Shown one piece after another: positions 56,852 to 64,000 of a DNA stretch of 64,000 bases. Under the pieces are notes generated by a model that saw only the letters and a list, made by a program, of their open reading frames with translations, was not told the origin of the DNA and ran no database searches. This DNA is from Micromonospora rhizosphaerae (lineage in GTDB: Bacteria > Actinomycetota > Actinomycetes > Mycobacteriales > Micromonosporaceae): assembly GCF_900091465.1 (NCBI RefSeq), contig NZ_FMHV01000002.1, positions 2,480,001 through 2,544,000 on the forward strand. The letters are read 5' to 3'. How positions within the stretch are numbered: position 1 is the first letter of the stretch; the number at the start of each line of letters is the position of its first letter. Both the position numbers and the translations under genes were made by a program.

Positions 56852-58801
56852 ATGAGTGTTGAAGAGGGCACGGCCAACCACGGTCGACTGCTGGGCACCG
56901 TCCGCGATCCGCAGGACGTGAAGCGGATGACCGTCGAGCAGCTTGACATCCTCGCCGCCGAGATCCGTGACTTCCTGATCGCCAAGGTCTCCCGCACCGG
57001 CGGGCACATCGGCCCCAACCTCGGTGTGGTGGAGCTGACCCTGGCCCTGCACCGGGTCTTCGACTCTCCCCGGGACCGGTTCCTGTTCGACACCGGCCAC
57101 CAGGCGTACGTGCACAAGATCCTGACCGGGCGGCAGGCCGGCTTCGACAAGCTGCGTCAGCGTGGCGGTCTCTCCGGCTACCCGAACCAGGCGGAGAGCG
57201 AGCACGACCTGATCGAGAATTCGCACGCCTCCACCGCCCTGTCGTACGCGGACGGCCTGGCCAAGGCGTACGCGCTGCGGGGCGAGTCGCGCAGCGTGGT
57301 CGCGGTGGTCGGCGACGGCGCGCTGACCGGCGGGATGTGCTGGGAGGCGCTGAACAACATCGCGGCCGCCGGCAACCCGCTGGTGATCGTGGTGAACGAC
57401 AACGGCCGGTCGTACGCGCCGACCATCGGCGGCCTCGCCGACCACCTCTCCTCGCTGCGGCTCAGCCCCGGCTACGAGAAGGTGCTCGACACCGTCAAGG
57501 AGGCGCTGGGCTCGACCCCGCTGGTGGGCAAGCCGATGTACGAGGTGCTGCACGCGGTCAAGAAGGGCATCAAGGACGCGGTCGCCCCGCAGGCGATGTT
57601 CGAGGACCTCGGCATCAAGTACGTCGGGCCGGTCGACGGGCATGACGTGACGGCGGTCGAGGGGGCGCTGCGCGCCGCGAAGAACTTCGGCGGCCCGGTG
57701 ATCGTGCACGCGGTCACCCGGAAGGGCTACGGCTACCGCCCGGCCGAGGAGGACGAGGCGGACTGCCTGCACGGCCCGGGCGGCGCCTTCGACGTCGAGA
57801 CGGGTCAGCTGGTCGCCGCGCCCTCGGTGAAGTGGACGCACGTCTTCGCCGACGAGCTGGTCGCCATCGCCGACGAACGGCCGGACGTGGTGGGCATCAC
57901 CGCCGCGATGGCCGAGCCGACCGGCATCGCCACGCTGGCTCGCAAGCACCCCGACCGGGTCTACGACGTGGGCATCGCCGAGCAGCACGCCGCCACCTCG
58001 GCGGCCGGGCTGGCGCTCGGCGGGCTGCACCCGGTGGTGGCGGTCTACGCCACCTTCCTCAACCGGGCCTTCGACCAGGTCCTGCTGGACGTGGCGATGC
58101 ACAAGCTGCCGGTGACCTTCGTGCTGGACCGGGCCGGCATCACCGGCCCCGACGGGCCGAGCCACTACGGCATCTGGGACATGTCCGTCTTCGGGGTGGT
58201 GCCCGGCCTGCGGATCGCCGCGCCCCGGGACGCCGGCAGCCTCCGCGAGGAGCTGCGCGAGGCGGTCGCCGTGGATGATGGCCCGACCATCGTCCGCTTC
58301 CCGACCGGCACCGTCGCCGCCGACCTGCCGGCCGTGCGCCGGATCGGCGCGGTCGACGTGCTGGCCGAGTCGGCGCGTACCGACGTGCTGCTGGTCGCGG
58401 TCGGCTCCTTCGCCCAGCTGGGCATGGAGGTGGCCGCCCGGGTCGCCGAGCAGGGCTACGGGGTCACCGTGGTCGACCCGCGCTGGGTCCGCCCGGTCCC
58501 GGCCGAGCTGGTCGAGCTGGCCGCCGCGCACCGGCTCGTGGTCACCGTCGAGGACGGCGTCCGGGTCGGCGGCGTCGGCGACGCCCTGGCCCAGGCCATG
58601 CGGGACGCGGACGTCCGGGTGCCGCTGCGCGACCTGGGCGTACCGGCCGACTGGCACCCGCACGGCACCCGCGCGCAGATCCTCGCGGATCTCGGCCTGA
58701 CCGCGCAGGACGTGGCCCGGGACGTCACCGGCTGGATCTCCGGCCTCGACGCCCAGCCCGTCGAGCCGGTTCGGGCCGACGAGGCCGGCGCCAAGAACTG
58801 A
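56852..58801 (+). CDS. dxs: 1-deoxy-D-xylulose-5-phosphate synthase Dxs
   Basis: Condenses pyruvate and glyceraldehyde 3-phosphate in the first step of the MEP isoprenoid pathway; thiamine diphosphate enzyme, 649 residues. TPP motif [16 protein letters not shown] to NDN near residues 155-185, pyrimidine-binding Glu in [14 protein letters not shown], and [15 protein letters not shown] as expected. A TAGACT hexamer ends 8 bases before ATG 56852 and no Shine-Dalgarno is seen, so probably leaderless. It supplies DMAPP used by MiaA. It ends at a strong hairpin. Confidence 0.96.
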   Translation: MSVEEGTANHGRLLGTVRDPQDVKRMTVEQLDILAAEIRDFLIAKVSRTGGHIGPNLGVVELTLALHRVFDSPRDRFLFDTGHQAYVHKILTGRQAGFDKLRQRGGLSGYPNQAESEHDLIENSHASTALSYADGLAKAYALRGESRSVVAVVGDGALTGGMCWEALNNIAAAGNPLVIVVNDNGRSYAPTIGGLADHLSSLRLSPGYEKVLDTVKEALGSTPLVGKPMYEVLHAVKKGIKDAVAPQAMFEDLGIKYVGPVDGHDVTAVEGALRAAKNFGGPVIVHAVTRKGYGYRPAEEDEADCLHGPGGAFDVETGQLVAAPSVKWTHVFADELVAIADERPDVVGITAAMAEPTGIATLARKHPDRVYDVGIAEQHAATSAAGLALGGLHPVVAVYATFLNRAFDQVLLDVAMHKLPVTFVLDRAGITGPDGPSHYGIWDMSVFGVVPGLRIAAPRDAGSLREELREAVAVDDGPTIVRFPTGTVAADLPAVRRIGAVDVLAESARTDVLLVAVGSFAQLGMEVAARVAEQGYGVTVVDPRWVRPVPAELVELAAAHRLVVTVEDGVRVGGVGDALAQAMRDADVRVPLRDLGVPADWHPHGTRAQILADLGLTAQDVARDVTGWISGLDAQPVEPVRADEAGAKN

Positions 58802-58806
58802 CGCTT

Positions 58807-58849
58807 GACGACGGTGGGCGGTCCGATCTCCGGGCCGCCCACCGTCGTC
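58807..58849. terminator. 18-base-pair hairpin between dxs and lipoprotein gene
   Basis: Arms 58807-58824 and 58832-58849 pair along 18 bases with a single G-T wobble; loop of 7. It serves two convergent genes. Confidence 0.8.
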
Positions 58850-58853
58850 TCCG

Positions 58854-60047
58854 TCAGCGGCCGCCGACGGAGCGGTACGAGGTCTTCCCGGCGCCGGCCA
58901 GGCTGAACGTCTGCTTCATCGCCGGCCGCGGCACCACCACCAGCCCCGGCCGGTCGACCAGCCGGGAGGTGCCGGGCGGCACCGCGAGCGAGGTGTCCCG
59001 GTTGGCCCGCCAGCTCAACACCACCAGCGGCTGCCCCGGGACCGGCAGCGCGTACGTCTGGAGGGTGGCGGAGCGGTCGGCGGGGGAGACCACCGGGGCC
59101 CCGCCGCCGGCCGGGCGGTAGACCACCGCGGTCATCCTGCCGGTCGCGCTGTCCCAGCTCAGCTGCTCCAGCTCGGCCGGGTCACCACCGCCCAGGGCGA
59201 GCTCGCCGAGCGACCGGACGGAGATCCCCGCCGACGGCCAGGACTCCGGCGCCGAGCCGGGCGCATCCCGGTCGTCGATCCGGCGCGGAAGGCTGCCGAA
59301 CGGCCCCCGCTCACTGGCGAGCACGCAGGTGTCCAGCCCGGTCAGGGCGCGCCGGCCGGAGCCGGTCTCGTCCCGGACCAGCGGGTAGCGCGGGTCGGCG
59401 GTGGCCGTACCCAGGTCGAGCAGCCGGTCGGCGGACCGGCCGCGCGGCAGCGAGCGGGTGGGCCGCAGCGTCGCGGTCACCTCCACCGCCCGGCAGGCCG
59501 GCACGGCGACCGCCTCGGTGAGCCCGTCGGAGCTGGCCAGTGCCCGGCCGCCCGGGCCGAGCAGCCGCTCCACCCGGGCGGAGGTGAGGTAGCGCCGGGC
59601 GCCCGGGAGCTGGACCGGCAGCACGTCGGAGTAGACCAGGTAGCCGGGGTCGGTGTACTCGGTGGCGTGGCTGACCCGGTACCGGTCGCCGTCCCGGGTG
59701 AGTTGCAGCAGCCAGGAGGCGCTCTCGCCGGGCACGTCCGCGGCGACGAGGGCGAGCGGCGTCCCCTCCACCGCACCGGACCAGAGGATCCCCGACGACG
59801 GCAGGTGCGCCCGGCCGTCGACCGGCGAACGCCAGTCGCGTACCGCCTCGGTGACCGCCGCCGTAGCGGCGGCGTCACCGGCCAGGCTGCCACGGGGGGG
59901 CCAGACCTTCAGCGACCCGTCCAGGCTGTCGTAACCGACCCGCAGGGCCCTCGGCTGCCGGTCGACGACCGGACCGCACGCGGTGGCGGTCAGCAGCAGG
60001 GTCAGCAGTGCGGTGGCCGTCATGCCGCGCCGGCGCGCTGAAGCCAC
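58854..60047 (-). CDS. Putative lipoprotein (397 aa)
   Basis: Function unknown. GTG 60047 gives a good signal: MASARRRGMTATALLTLLLT then the lipobox ATAC, with the lipidated Cys near residue 24; an ATG at 60023 would shorten the charged start. The mature protein has beta-rich segments (SGILWSGAVEGTPLALVAAD, GDRYRVSHATEYTDPGYLVY) and two further Cys (VPACRAVEV, LDTCVLASE). A long opposite-strand frame before 60047 is not coding. Divergent from the membrane protein gene at 60207, which suggests a shared envelope role. Confidence 0.75.
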   Translation of the reverse strand: MASARRRGMTATALLTLLLTATACGPVVDRQPRALRVGYDSLDGSLKVWPPRGSLAGDAAATAAVTEAVRDWRSPVDGRAHLPSSGILWSGAVEGTPLALVAADVPGESASWLLQLTRDGDRYRVSHATEYTDPGYLVYSDVLPVQLPGARRYLTSARVERLLGPGGRALASSDGLTEAVAVPACRAVEVTATLRPTRSLPRGRSADRLLDLGTATADPRYPLVRDETGSGRRALTGLDTCVLASERGPFGSLPRRIDDRDAPGSAPESWPSAGISVRSLGELALGGGDPAELEQLSWDSATGRMTAVVYRPAGGGAPVVSPADRSATLQTYALPVPGQPLVVLSWRANRDTSLAVPPGTSRLVDRPGLVVVPRPAMKQTFSLAGAGKTSYRSVGGR

Positions 60048-60206
60048 CTTTACGCCCCCGTTTCGCGTGGCCGGTCGTGTTTTCGAAGCCACATGGTACG
60101 AGATGTCCGGTCGCCGGACCGCGCCCGGCTCGCCCCGACGCGACACCACAAGCGACGGTGGTGCGCGTTTCGTGGCATTTTCCGCCTCCGGTAGACTCCG
60201 CCGACT

Positions 60207-62045
60207 GTGACGTCTGCCGAGCCCAGTGTCGACTCCCCAACGGATGCCGACGCCCCGACGGGCTCCGACTCCGTCCAGGACCGCCCGCGCTGGTCGCTGC
60301 GGTGGCGGTGGACGCCCCGGCGGCAGGACCTCGCGGTGTACGGCGTCTTCCTGCTCGCCGCCCTCTGGGTGACCAGCCGGATCTGGGCCGACCCGGCCGG
60401 GCGGGTCGCCTCGCTCTACAGCGGGGACCCGGCCCAAGTGCAGTTCTTCCTCGCCCACTCGGTCCGGGTGGTGCTGCACGGCGAGTTCCCGTTCTACACC
60501 GAACAGTTCAACTACCCCGACGGGGTCAACCTGATGGCGAACACCGCCATCCTCGCGCTCGGCATCCCGATGGTGCCCGTCACCCTCCTCTTCGGACCGG
60601 CCGTCTCGTTCGTGACGTTGGTGGCGCTCGGCCTCGCCGGCACCGCCGCCGCCTGGTACCACGTGCTCTCCCGGCACGTCGTCCGCGTCCGGCTGGCGGC
60701 CGCGGTCGGCGGCTGGTTCTGCGGGTTCTCGCCGGCGATGCTCTCGCACGCCAACTGGCATCCCAACATCATCTCCCAGTTCCTGCTGCCGTTCATCGTC
60801 TGGCGGGTGCTGGTGCTGACCCGTTCCAGCCGCCCGGTACGCGACGGCGTTCTGCTCGCCCTGCTGGTCACCGTGCAGGCGTTCATCAACGAGGAGATCC
60901 TGCTCTTCAGCGCGCTGGCCTGCGGCGTCTTCCTGCTCGCCGTGCTCGCGCAGCGCCGAAGGCTCTGGTCGGCGGCGTGGCGCCCGCTCGGGGCCGGGCT
61001 GGCGGTCTGCGCGCTGCTCGCCGGGGCACTGCTGGCGTACCCGCTGTTCATCCAGTTCGCCGGGCCGATGGCGTACCACGGGCTCAGCGACGCGGTCCGC
61101 GACTACGGCAACGACATCGCCGCCTTCTTCGCCCCCGGCTCGCCCACCCTGGGCGGCAACGAGCGGGCCAACGCCAACCTCGCCCCGAACTACTCCGAGG
61201 AGAACGCCTTCTTCGGCTGGAGCCTGTCGCTGCTGGCCGTCGGCATCGTGGTCTGGCTGCGGCGGGAGGTCGTGGTCCGGGCGCTCGCGGTGACCGGGGT
61301 GTTCTTCGCGGTGCTCTCCCTCGGCGAGCGGGTGTCCTGGTGGGACCGGGACCTCTTCACCGGCCCGTGGGACCTGCTGGTCCGGCTGCCGCTGCTCGAC
61401 GCGGTGGTGCCGACCCGGTTCGGGCTGATCACCACGGTGGTGATCAGCGTCCTGCTGGCGCTGGCCGTCGAGCGAACCTGGACGCTCGGAGCGGCCGGGC
61501 AGCCGAGCATGCGTACGCTGACCGTCGCCGGCCTGGTCCTCGCGCTGCTGCCGATCGCGCCGCTGCCGCTGAAGGTCACCACCCGCCCCGCGGTCCCGGC
61601 CTTCATCACCGCGGACCGCTGGCGGAGCTACGTCGGCCCCGACCAGACGCTGGTGCCGGTGCCGGTGCCGAGCATGGCCAACACCCACGCGATGCGCTGG
61701 GCCGCCGCCACCAACCTCGACTTCAAGATCCCTGGCGGCTACTTCCTCGCCCCGCGCAACGGCGTCACCGGCGACCCGGGCCGCTTCGGCGGCCGGCCCA
61801 GCGGCATCGGTGGCCTGCTGGAGGACGTGGCGACCACCGGCCGTACGCCGAAGCTGGACGAACGCCAGCGCCGCCGCTTTCTGGACGAGCTGCGGCACTG
61901 GCGGGCCGCGATCGTCGTGCTGCCGTTGAGGCAGCAGAACGCCGAGCCGCTGCGGCGTACCGTCGAGCAGTTGGTCGGTCCAGGCCGGCAGGAGCTGGAC
62001 GTGTGGGTGTGGGACGTCCGGACACTGACCAACCAGTCGGCCTGA
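60207..62045 (+). CDS. Polytopic membrane protein, GT-C-like, paralogue 1
   Basis: 612 residues, about ten to twelve transmembrane helices in residues 45-455 and an exported or loop domain of about 150 at the C-terminus. The layout (first helix, acidic loop SGDPAQVQFFLAHS, then YPDGVNLMANTAILALG) is that of GT-C glycosyltransferases that use lipid-linked sugars, but I cannot name a family. Blocks shared with its neighbour: PDGVN.MANT, EEN.FFG, VVP.RF, GGYF, LRHWRAA and a C-terminal WDVR. GTG with TAGACT ending 9 bases upstream. Probably envelope glycan or arabinan-type work (inference). Confidence 0.8.
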   Translation: MTSAEPSVDSPTDADAPTGSDSVQDRPRWSLRWRWTPRRQDLAVYGVFLLAALWVTSRIWADPAGRVASLYSGDPAQVQFFLAHSVRVVLHGEFPFYTEQFNYPDGVNLMANTAILALGIPMVPVTLLFGPAVSFVTLVALGLAGTAAAWYHVLSRHVVRVRLAAAVGGWFCGFSPAMLSHANWHPNIISQFLLPFIVWRVLVLTRSSRPVRDGVLLALLVTVQAFINEEILLFSALACGVFLLAVLAQRRRLWSAAWRPLGAGLAVCALLAGALLAYPLFIQFAGPMAYHGLSDAVRDYGNDIAAFFAPGSPTLGGNERANANLAPNYSEENAFFGWSLSLLAVGIVVWLRREVVVRALAVTGVFFAVLSLGERVSWWDRDLFTGPWDLLVRLPLLDAVVPTRFGLITTVVISVLLALAVERTWTLGAAGQPSMRTLTVAGLVLALLPIAPLPLKVTTRPAVPAFITADRWRSYVGPDQTLVPVPVPSMANTHAMRWAAATNLDFKIPGGYFLAPRNGVTGDPGRFGGRPSGIGGLLEDVATTGRTPKLDERQRRRFLDELRHWRAAIVVLPLRQQNAEPLRRTVEQLVGPGRQELDVWVWDVRTLTNQSA

Positions 62046-63814
62046 CCGCCGCCCCGGCCGCCGACGCGTCCCGGCCCCGCCGCCGTTGGCCGGGGCGCCC
62101 GGTCGACGCGCTGGTGGTCGCGGGCTACCTTGCCCTGGCCGTGCTGCTCACCGCCGACCAGTGGCGGCGCCCGGAGCGGCTCTTCCACCAGGCCGGCGAC
62201 CAGATGCTCTTCGAGTGGATGTTGGCCCGGGCCGCGCGGGCGGTGACCGGGCCGGAGAACCCGCTGCACAGCACGGCCCTGAACGCCCCGGACGGGGTGA
62301 ACATGATGGCCAACACCTCGGTGCTGGGGCTGGGTGTACCGCTGACCCCGGTGACGCTGCTGTTCGGCTCCCAGGCGGCCTTCCTGGTGGCGGTGATCTG
62401 CTGCCTGGTCGGCACCGCCACCGCCTGGTACGCCCTGCTGGCCCGCAGGCTCGTCCGCTCCCGGGCCGCGGCGGCGGTCGGCGGTCTCTTCTGTGGCTTC
62501 GCCCCGGGGATGGTCTCGCAGGCCGGGGCGCACCTGCACATGACCGCCCAGTTCCTGGTCCCGGTGATCCTCGGGCTGGTCTTCCGGCCCGGCACCGACC
62601 GGGTGCGCCGGCACGGCGTCCTGCTCGGACTGACGGTGGCGTACCAGGTCTTCCTCGGCGAGGAGGCGCTGGTCTTCGTGGCCCTCGCCGCCGGGGTCTT
62701 CGCCGTGGCGTACGCGCTGGCCGACCGGGAGGCCGCCCGCCGGCTGGCGCCCGCGGTGCTCGGCCGGATCGGCGTCGGCGCGCTGGTGGCGGGGGTGCTG
62801 CTGGCGTACCCGCTCTGGTTCCAGTTCCGGGGTCCCGGGCACTACCAGGGGATGCCCTTCTTCGCGCAGGGCTTCCGGCTCGACGCCGCCTCGTTCACCG
62901 CCGCCGCCCGGCAGAGCGTCGCCGGGGACGACCACCTGCCGGGGCTGCTGTCGCCGAACCCGACCGAGGAGAACTCCTTCTTCGGGCCCGGGCTGCCGCT
63001 GCTGGCCGTGCTGGTGGTGGCCCGGCTGTGGCGGCGCCCGCTGGTCCGCGCGCTGGCCGTCTGCGGCCTGCTCTTCGCCCTGCTCTCCCTCGGCACCGGG
63101 ATCCGGGTGAACCACCACGAGACCGGGTTGCCCGGGCCGTACCGGCTGGTCGCCGGGGTGCCGCTGCTCGACCTGGTGGTGCCGGCCCGGTTCGCGCTGG
63201 TCTGTGTACCGGTTCTGGGCGTGCTGCTCGCCCTCGCCCTGGACCGGGTGCACGCGCGGCCCGCGCCCGACCGGTCGGCGTCGCGGGCGGCACGGCTGCT
63301 CTGGACCGGGGCGGTGGCGGCCGCGCTGCTGCCGCTCGCCCCGACGCCGATCCGCACCGTGCCGGCCGCGCCGGTGCCGGCGTTCGTCGCCGAGGGCGGC
63401 TGGCGGGCGTACGTGCCGCCCGGGCGAACACTGGTGCCGGTGCCTCCGGTCACCGGCGCGGCGGTCAGCCCGGCCACCCTCTGGTCGGCCCGGACCGGGC
63501 TGGCCTTCACCGCGCCGGGCGGCTACTTCATCGGCCCCCGGGGCGCGGACGACCCGACCGCGCACTGGGGCGCCCCGGACCGCCCGACCTCGCTGCTGCT
63601 GCGCCGGGCCGCGGAGACCGGGCAGGTGCCCCCGATCACCGACGTCGACCGCCGCCAGGCCGTCGAGGATCTGCGCCACTGGCGCGCCGCCGTTCTGGTC
63701 CAGGCCGGGTCCGCCCCGGCCGACCCGGTCCGCGCGACGGTGGACGCGTTGCTCGGCCCCGGGCGGGACGTCGACGGCGCCCACATCTGGGACGTCCGCC
63801 CGCTGGTCGGCTGA
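62003..63814 (+). CDS. Polytopic membrane protein, GT-C-like, paralogue 2
   Basis: 603 residues, same architecture as the protein before it. The loop after helix 1 reads AGDQMLFEWMLARA, then APDGVNMMANTSVLGLGVPL. EENSFFGPGLP, VVPARFALVCVP, APGGYFIGPRG and IWDVRPLVG repeat the shared blocks. There is no ATG, GTG or TTG between the upstream stop and the first helix, so translation must start inside the previous gene, most likely at GTG 62003, 8 bases after GGAG, or at GTG 62009; a CTG at 62042 overlapping the TGA is a less likely choice. Tight coupling suggests the two act together. Confidence 0.78.
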   Translation: MGVGRPDTDQPVGLTAAPAADASRPRRRWPGRPVDALVVAGYLALAVLLTADQWRRPERLFHQAGDQMLFEWMLARAARAVTGPENPLHSTALNAPDGVNMMANTSVLGLGVPLTPVTLLFGSQAAFLVAVICCLVGTATAWYALLARRLVRSRAAAAVGGLFCGFAPGMVSQAGAHLHMTAQFLVPVILGLVFRPGTDRVRRHGVLLGLTVAYQVFLGEEALVFVALAAGVFAVAYALADREAARRLAPAVLGRIGVGALVAGVLLAYPLWFQFRGPGHYQGMPFFAQGFRLDAASFTAAARQSVAGDDHLPGLLSPNPTEENSFFGPGLPLLAVLVVARLWRRPLVRALAVCGLLFALLSLGTGIRVNHHETGLPGPYRLVAGVPLLDLVVPARFALVCVPVLGVLLALALDRVHARPAPDRSASRAARLLWTGAVAAALLPLAPTPIRTVPAAPVPAFVAEGGWRAYVPPGRTLVPVPPVTGAAVSPATLWSARTGLAFTAPGGYFIGPRGADDPTAHWGAPDRPTSLLLRRAAETGQVPPITDVDRRQAVEDLRHWRAAVLVQAGSAPADPVRATVDALLGPGRDVDGAHIWDVRPLVG

Positions 63815-63832
63815 GCGTGCCGCCGGGGGTGG

Positions 63833-63850
63833 ACCGGCGCCGGCGCCGGT
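63833..63850. other. 18-base perfect palindrome between convergent genes
   Basis: ACCGGCGCCGGCGCCGGT is its own reverse complement. It lies between paralogue 2 and the minus-strand gene at the edge and may act as a terminator stem or be a chance product of GC-rich sequence. Confidence 0.5.
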
Positions 63851-63864
63851 GACCGGGCCTTTCG

Positions 63865-64000
63865 TCAGACCAGGCCGCGGACGTCCCAGAGCCAGACGTC
63901 GTCGACCCGCCGGGGCGGGCCGAGCAGGGCGGTCATCAGGTCGCGCAGGACCGTCTCGTCGGGGTTCGCGCCGAGCACCACCACCGAGGCCCGCCAGAAG
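63865..64000 (-). CDS. GT-C-like membrane protein, paralogue 3 (only 3' end in window)
   Basis: Only the last 44 codons are present, reading from the window edge to a TGA at 63867-63865. They read FWRASVVVLGANPDETVLRD and then end in VDDVWLWDVRGLV. They align with the ends of both preceding proteins (WRAA...V..L.GP...D...WDVR), so a third member of the family lies convergent with the other two. It is too short for the usual gene callers, but the match in sequence and in distance from the stop makes it secure. Confidence 0.8.
   Translation of the reverse strand, partial: FWRASVVVLGANPDETVLRDLMTALLGPPRRVDDVWLWDVRGLV

Noticed and set aside
60048..61898. Long extension of the lipoprotein gene at 58854 on the minus strand
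   Set aside because: It is antisense to the membrane protein gene, Asp/Arg/His-rich, and places the lipoprotein signal in the middle of a protein.
62042..62044. CTG as the true start of paralogue 2
   Set aside because: It overlaps the upstream TGA neatly, but CTG starts are very rare and GTG 62003 has a ribosome site at the right distance.

Overview
The window is high-GC actinobacterial DNA, with GC-saturated third codon positions and frequent GTG starts. It most likely comes from a Micromonosporaceae genome such as Micromonospora or a close relative. I base this on the protein sequences, the sporulation-type gene spo0M, and intergenic palindromes of a kind I associate with Micromonospora. 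It looks chromosomal and mostly core. From memory, the order miaB, DUF349, dioxygenase-like, miaA, dapF, hflX, lexA, nrdR, ideR, sigB, DUF7455, sigA, suhB, LytR_C, DUF4193, DUF3093, dut, DUF3710, OB-fold, DUF3159, two TrkA proteins, APC permease, TrmA-like, dxs parallels the Rv2733c to Rv2682c block of Mycobacterium tuberculosis, with lineage-specific insertions.

Layout. 1-4.6 kb: the end of rny (RNase Y), convergent with a gluABCD-type glutamate uptake operon. 4.8-8.3 kb: a solitary selD, an unknown gene, a DUF2277 gene and miaB. 8.4-15.5 kb: DUF349, dioxygenase-like protein, miaA, dapF, malic enzyme and hflX. 15.5-22 kb: a membrane-anchored propeller-like protein with a Gly/Tyr-rich tail, then lexA and the divergent nrdR-nrdJ pair, with matching SOS boxes and paired NrdR boxes between them. 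22-26 kb: a scar where half an MFS transporter is joined to what looks like the tail of a sigma factor, then asparaginase, DUF5522, a lipoprotein and ideR. 26-31 kb: a rhodanese and an acuC plus GNAT/acyl-CoA-synthetase pair that looks like a lysine-acetylation switch. 31-45 kb: two group 1/2 sigma factors flanking spo0M, dtd, a methyltransferase, a DNA glycosylase-like gene, ltrA, a toxin-antitoxin pair, psuG-psuK, a TRIC channel, a helicase and several small DUF genes. 45-59 kb: suhB through dut, trkA and trmA to dxs. 59-64 kb: a lipoprotein and three paralogous polytopic membrane proteins, the last cut by the window edge.

How it works together. The block is dominated by housekeeping work: tRNA modification (miaA, miaB, dtd, TrmA-like), nucleotide supply and its control (nrdR, nrdJ, dut), SOS response (lexA), transcription (sigA, sigB, ideR), isoprenoid supply (dxs) and ion homeostasis (TrkA pair, TRIC). 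Many genes start 6-9 bases after a TANNNT hexamer with no Shine-Dalgarno sequence, which suggests leaderless mRNAs. I saw no tRNA, rRNA, CRISPR array, insertion sequence or prophage. The observations most worth following are the 174-base identical tract shared by the two sigma genes, the nrdR and lexA control elements, a dispersed 61-base palindromic element found only in 3'-3' gaps, the MFS/sigma deletion scar, the acetylation pair whose synthetase half lacks its histidine, and the family of three membrane proteins at the right edge.
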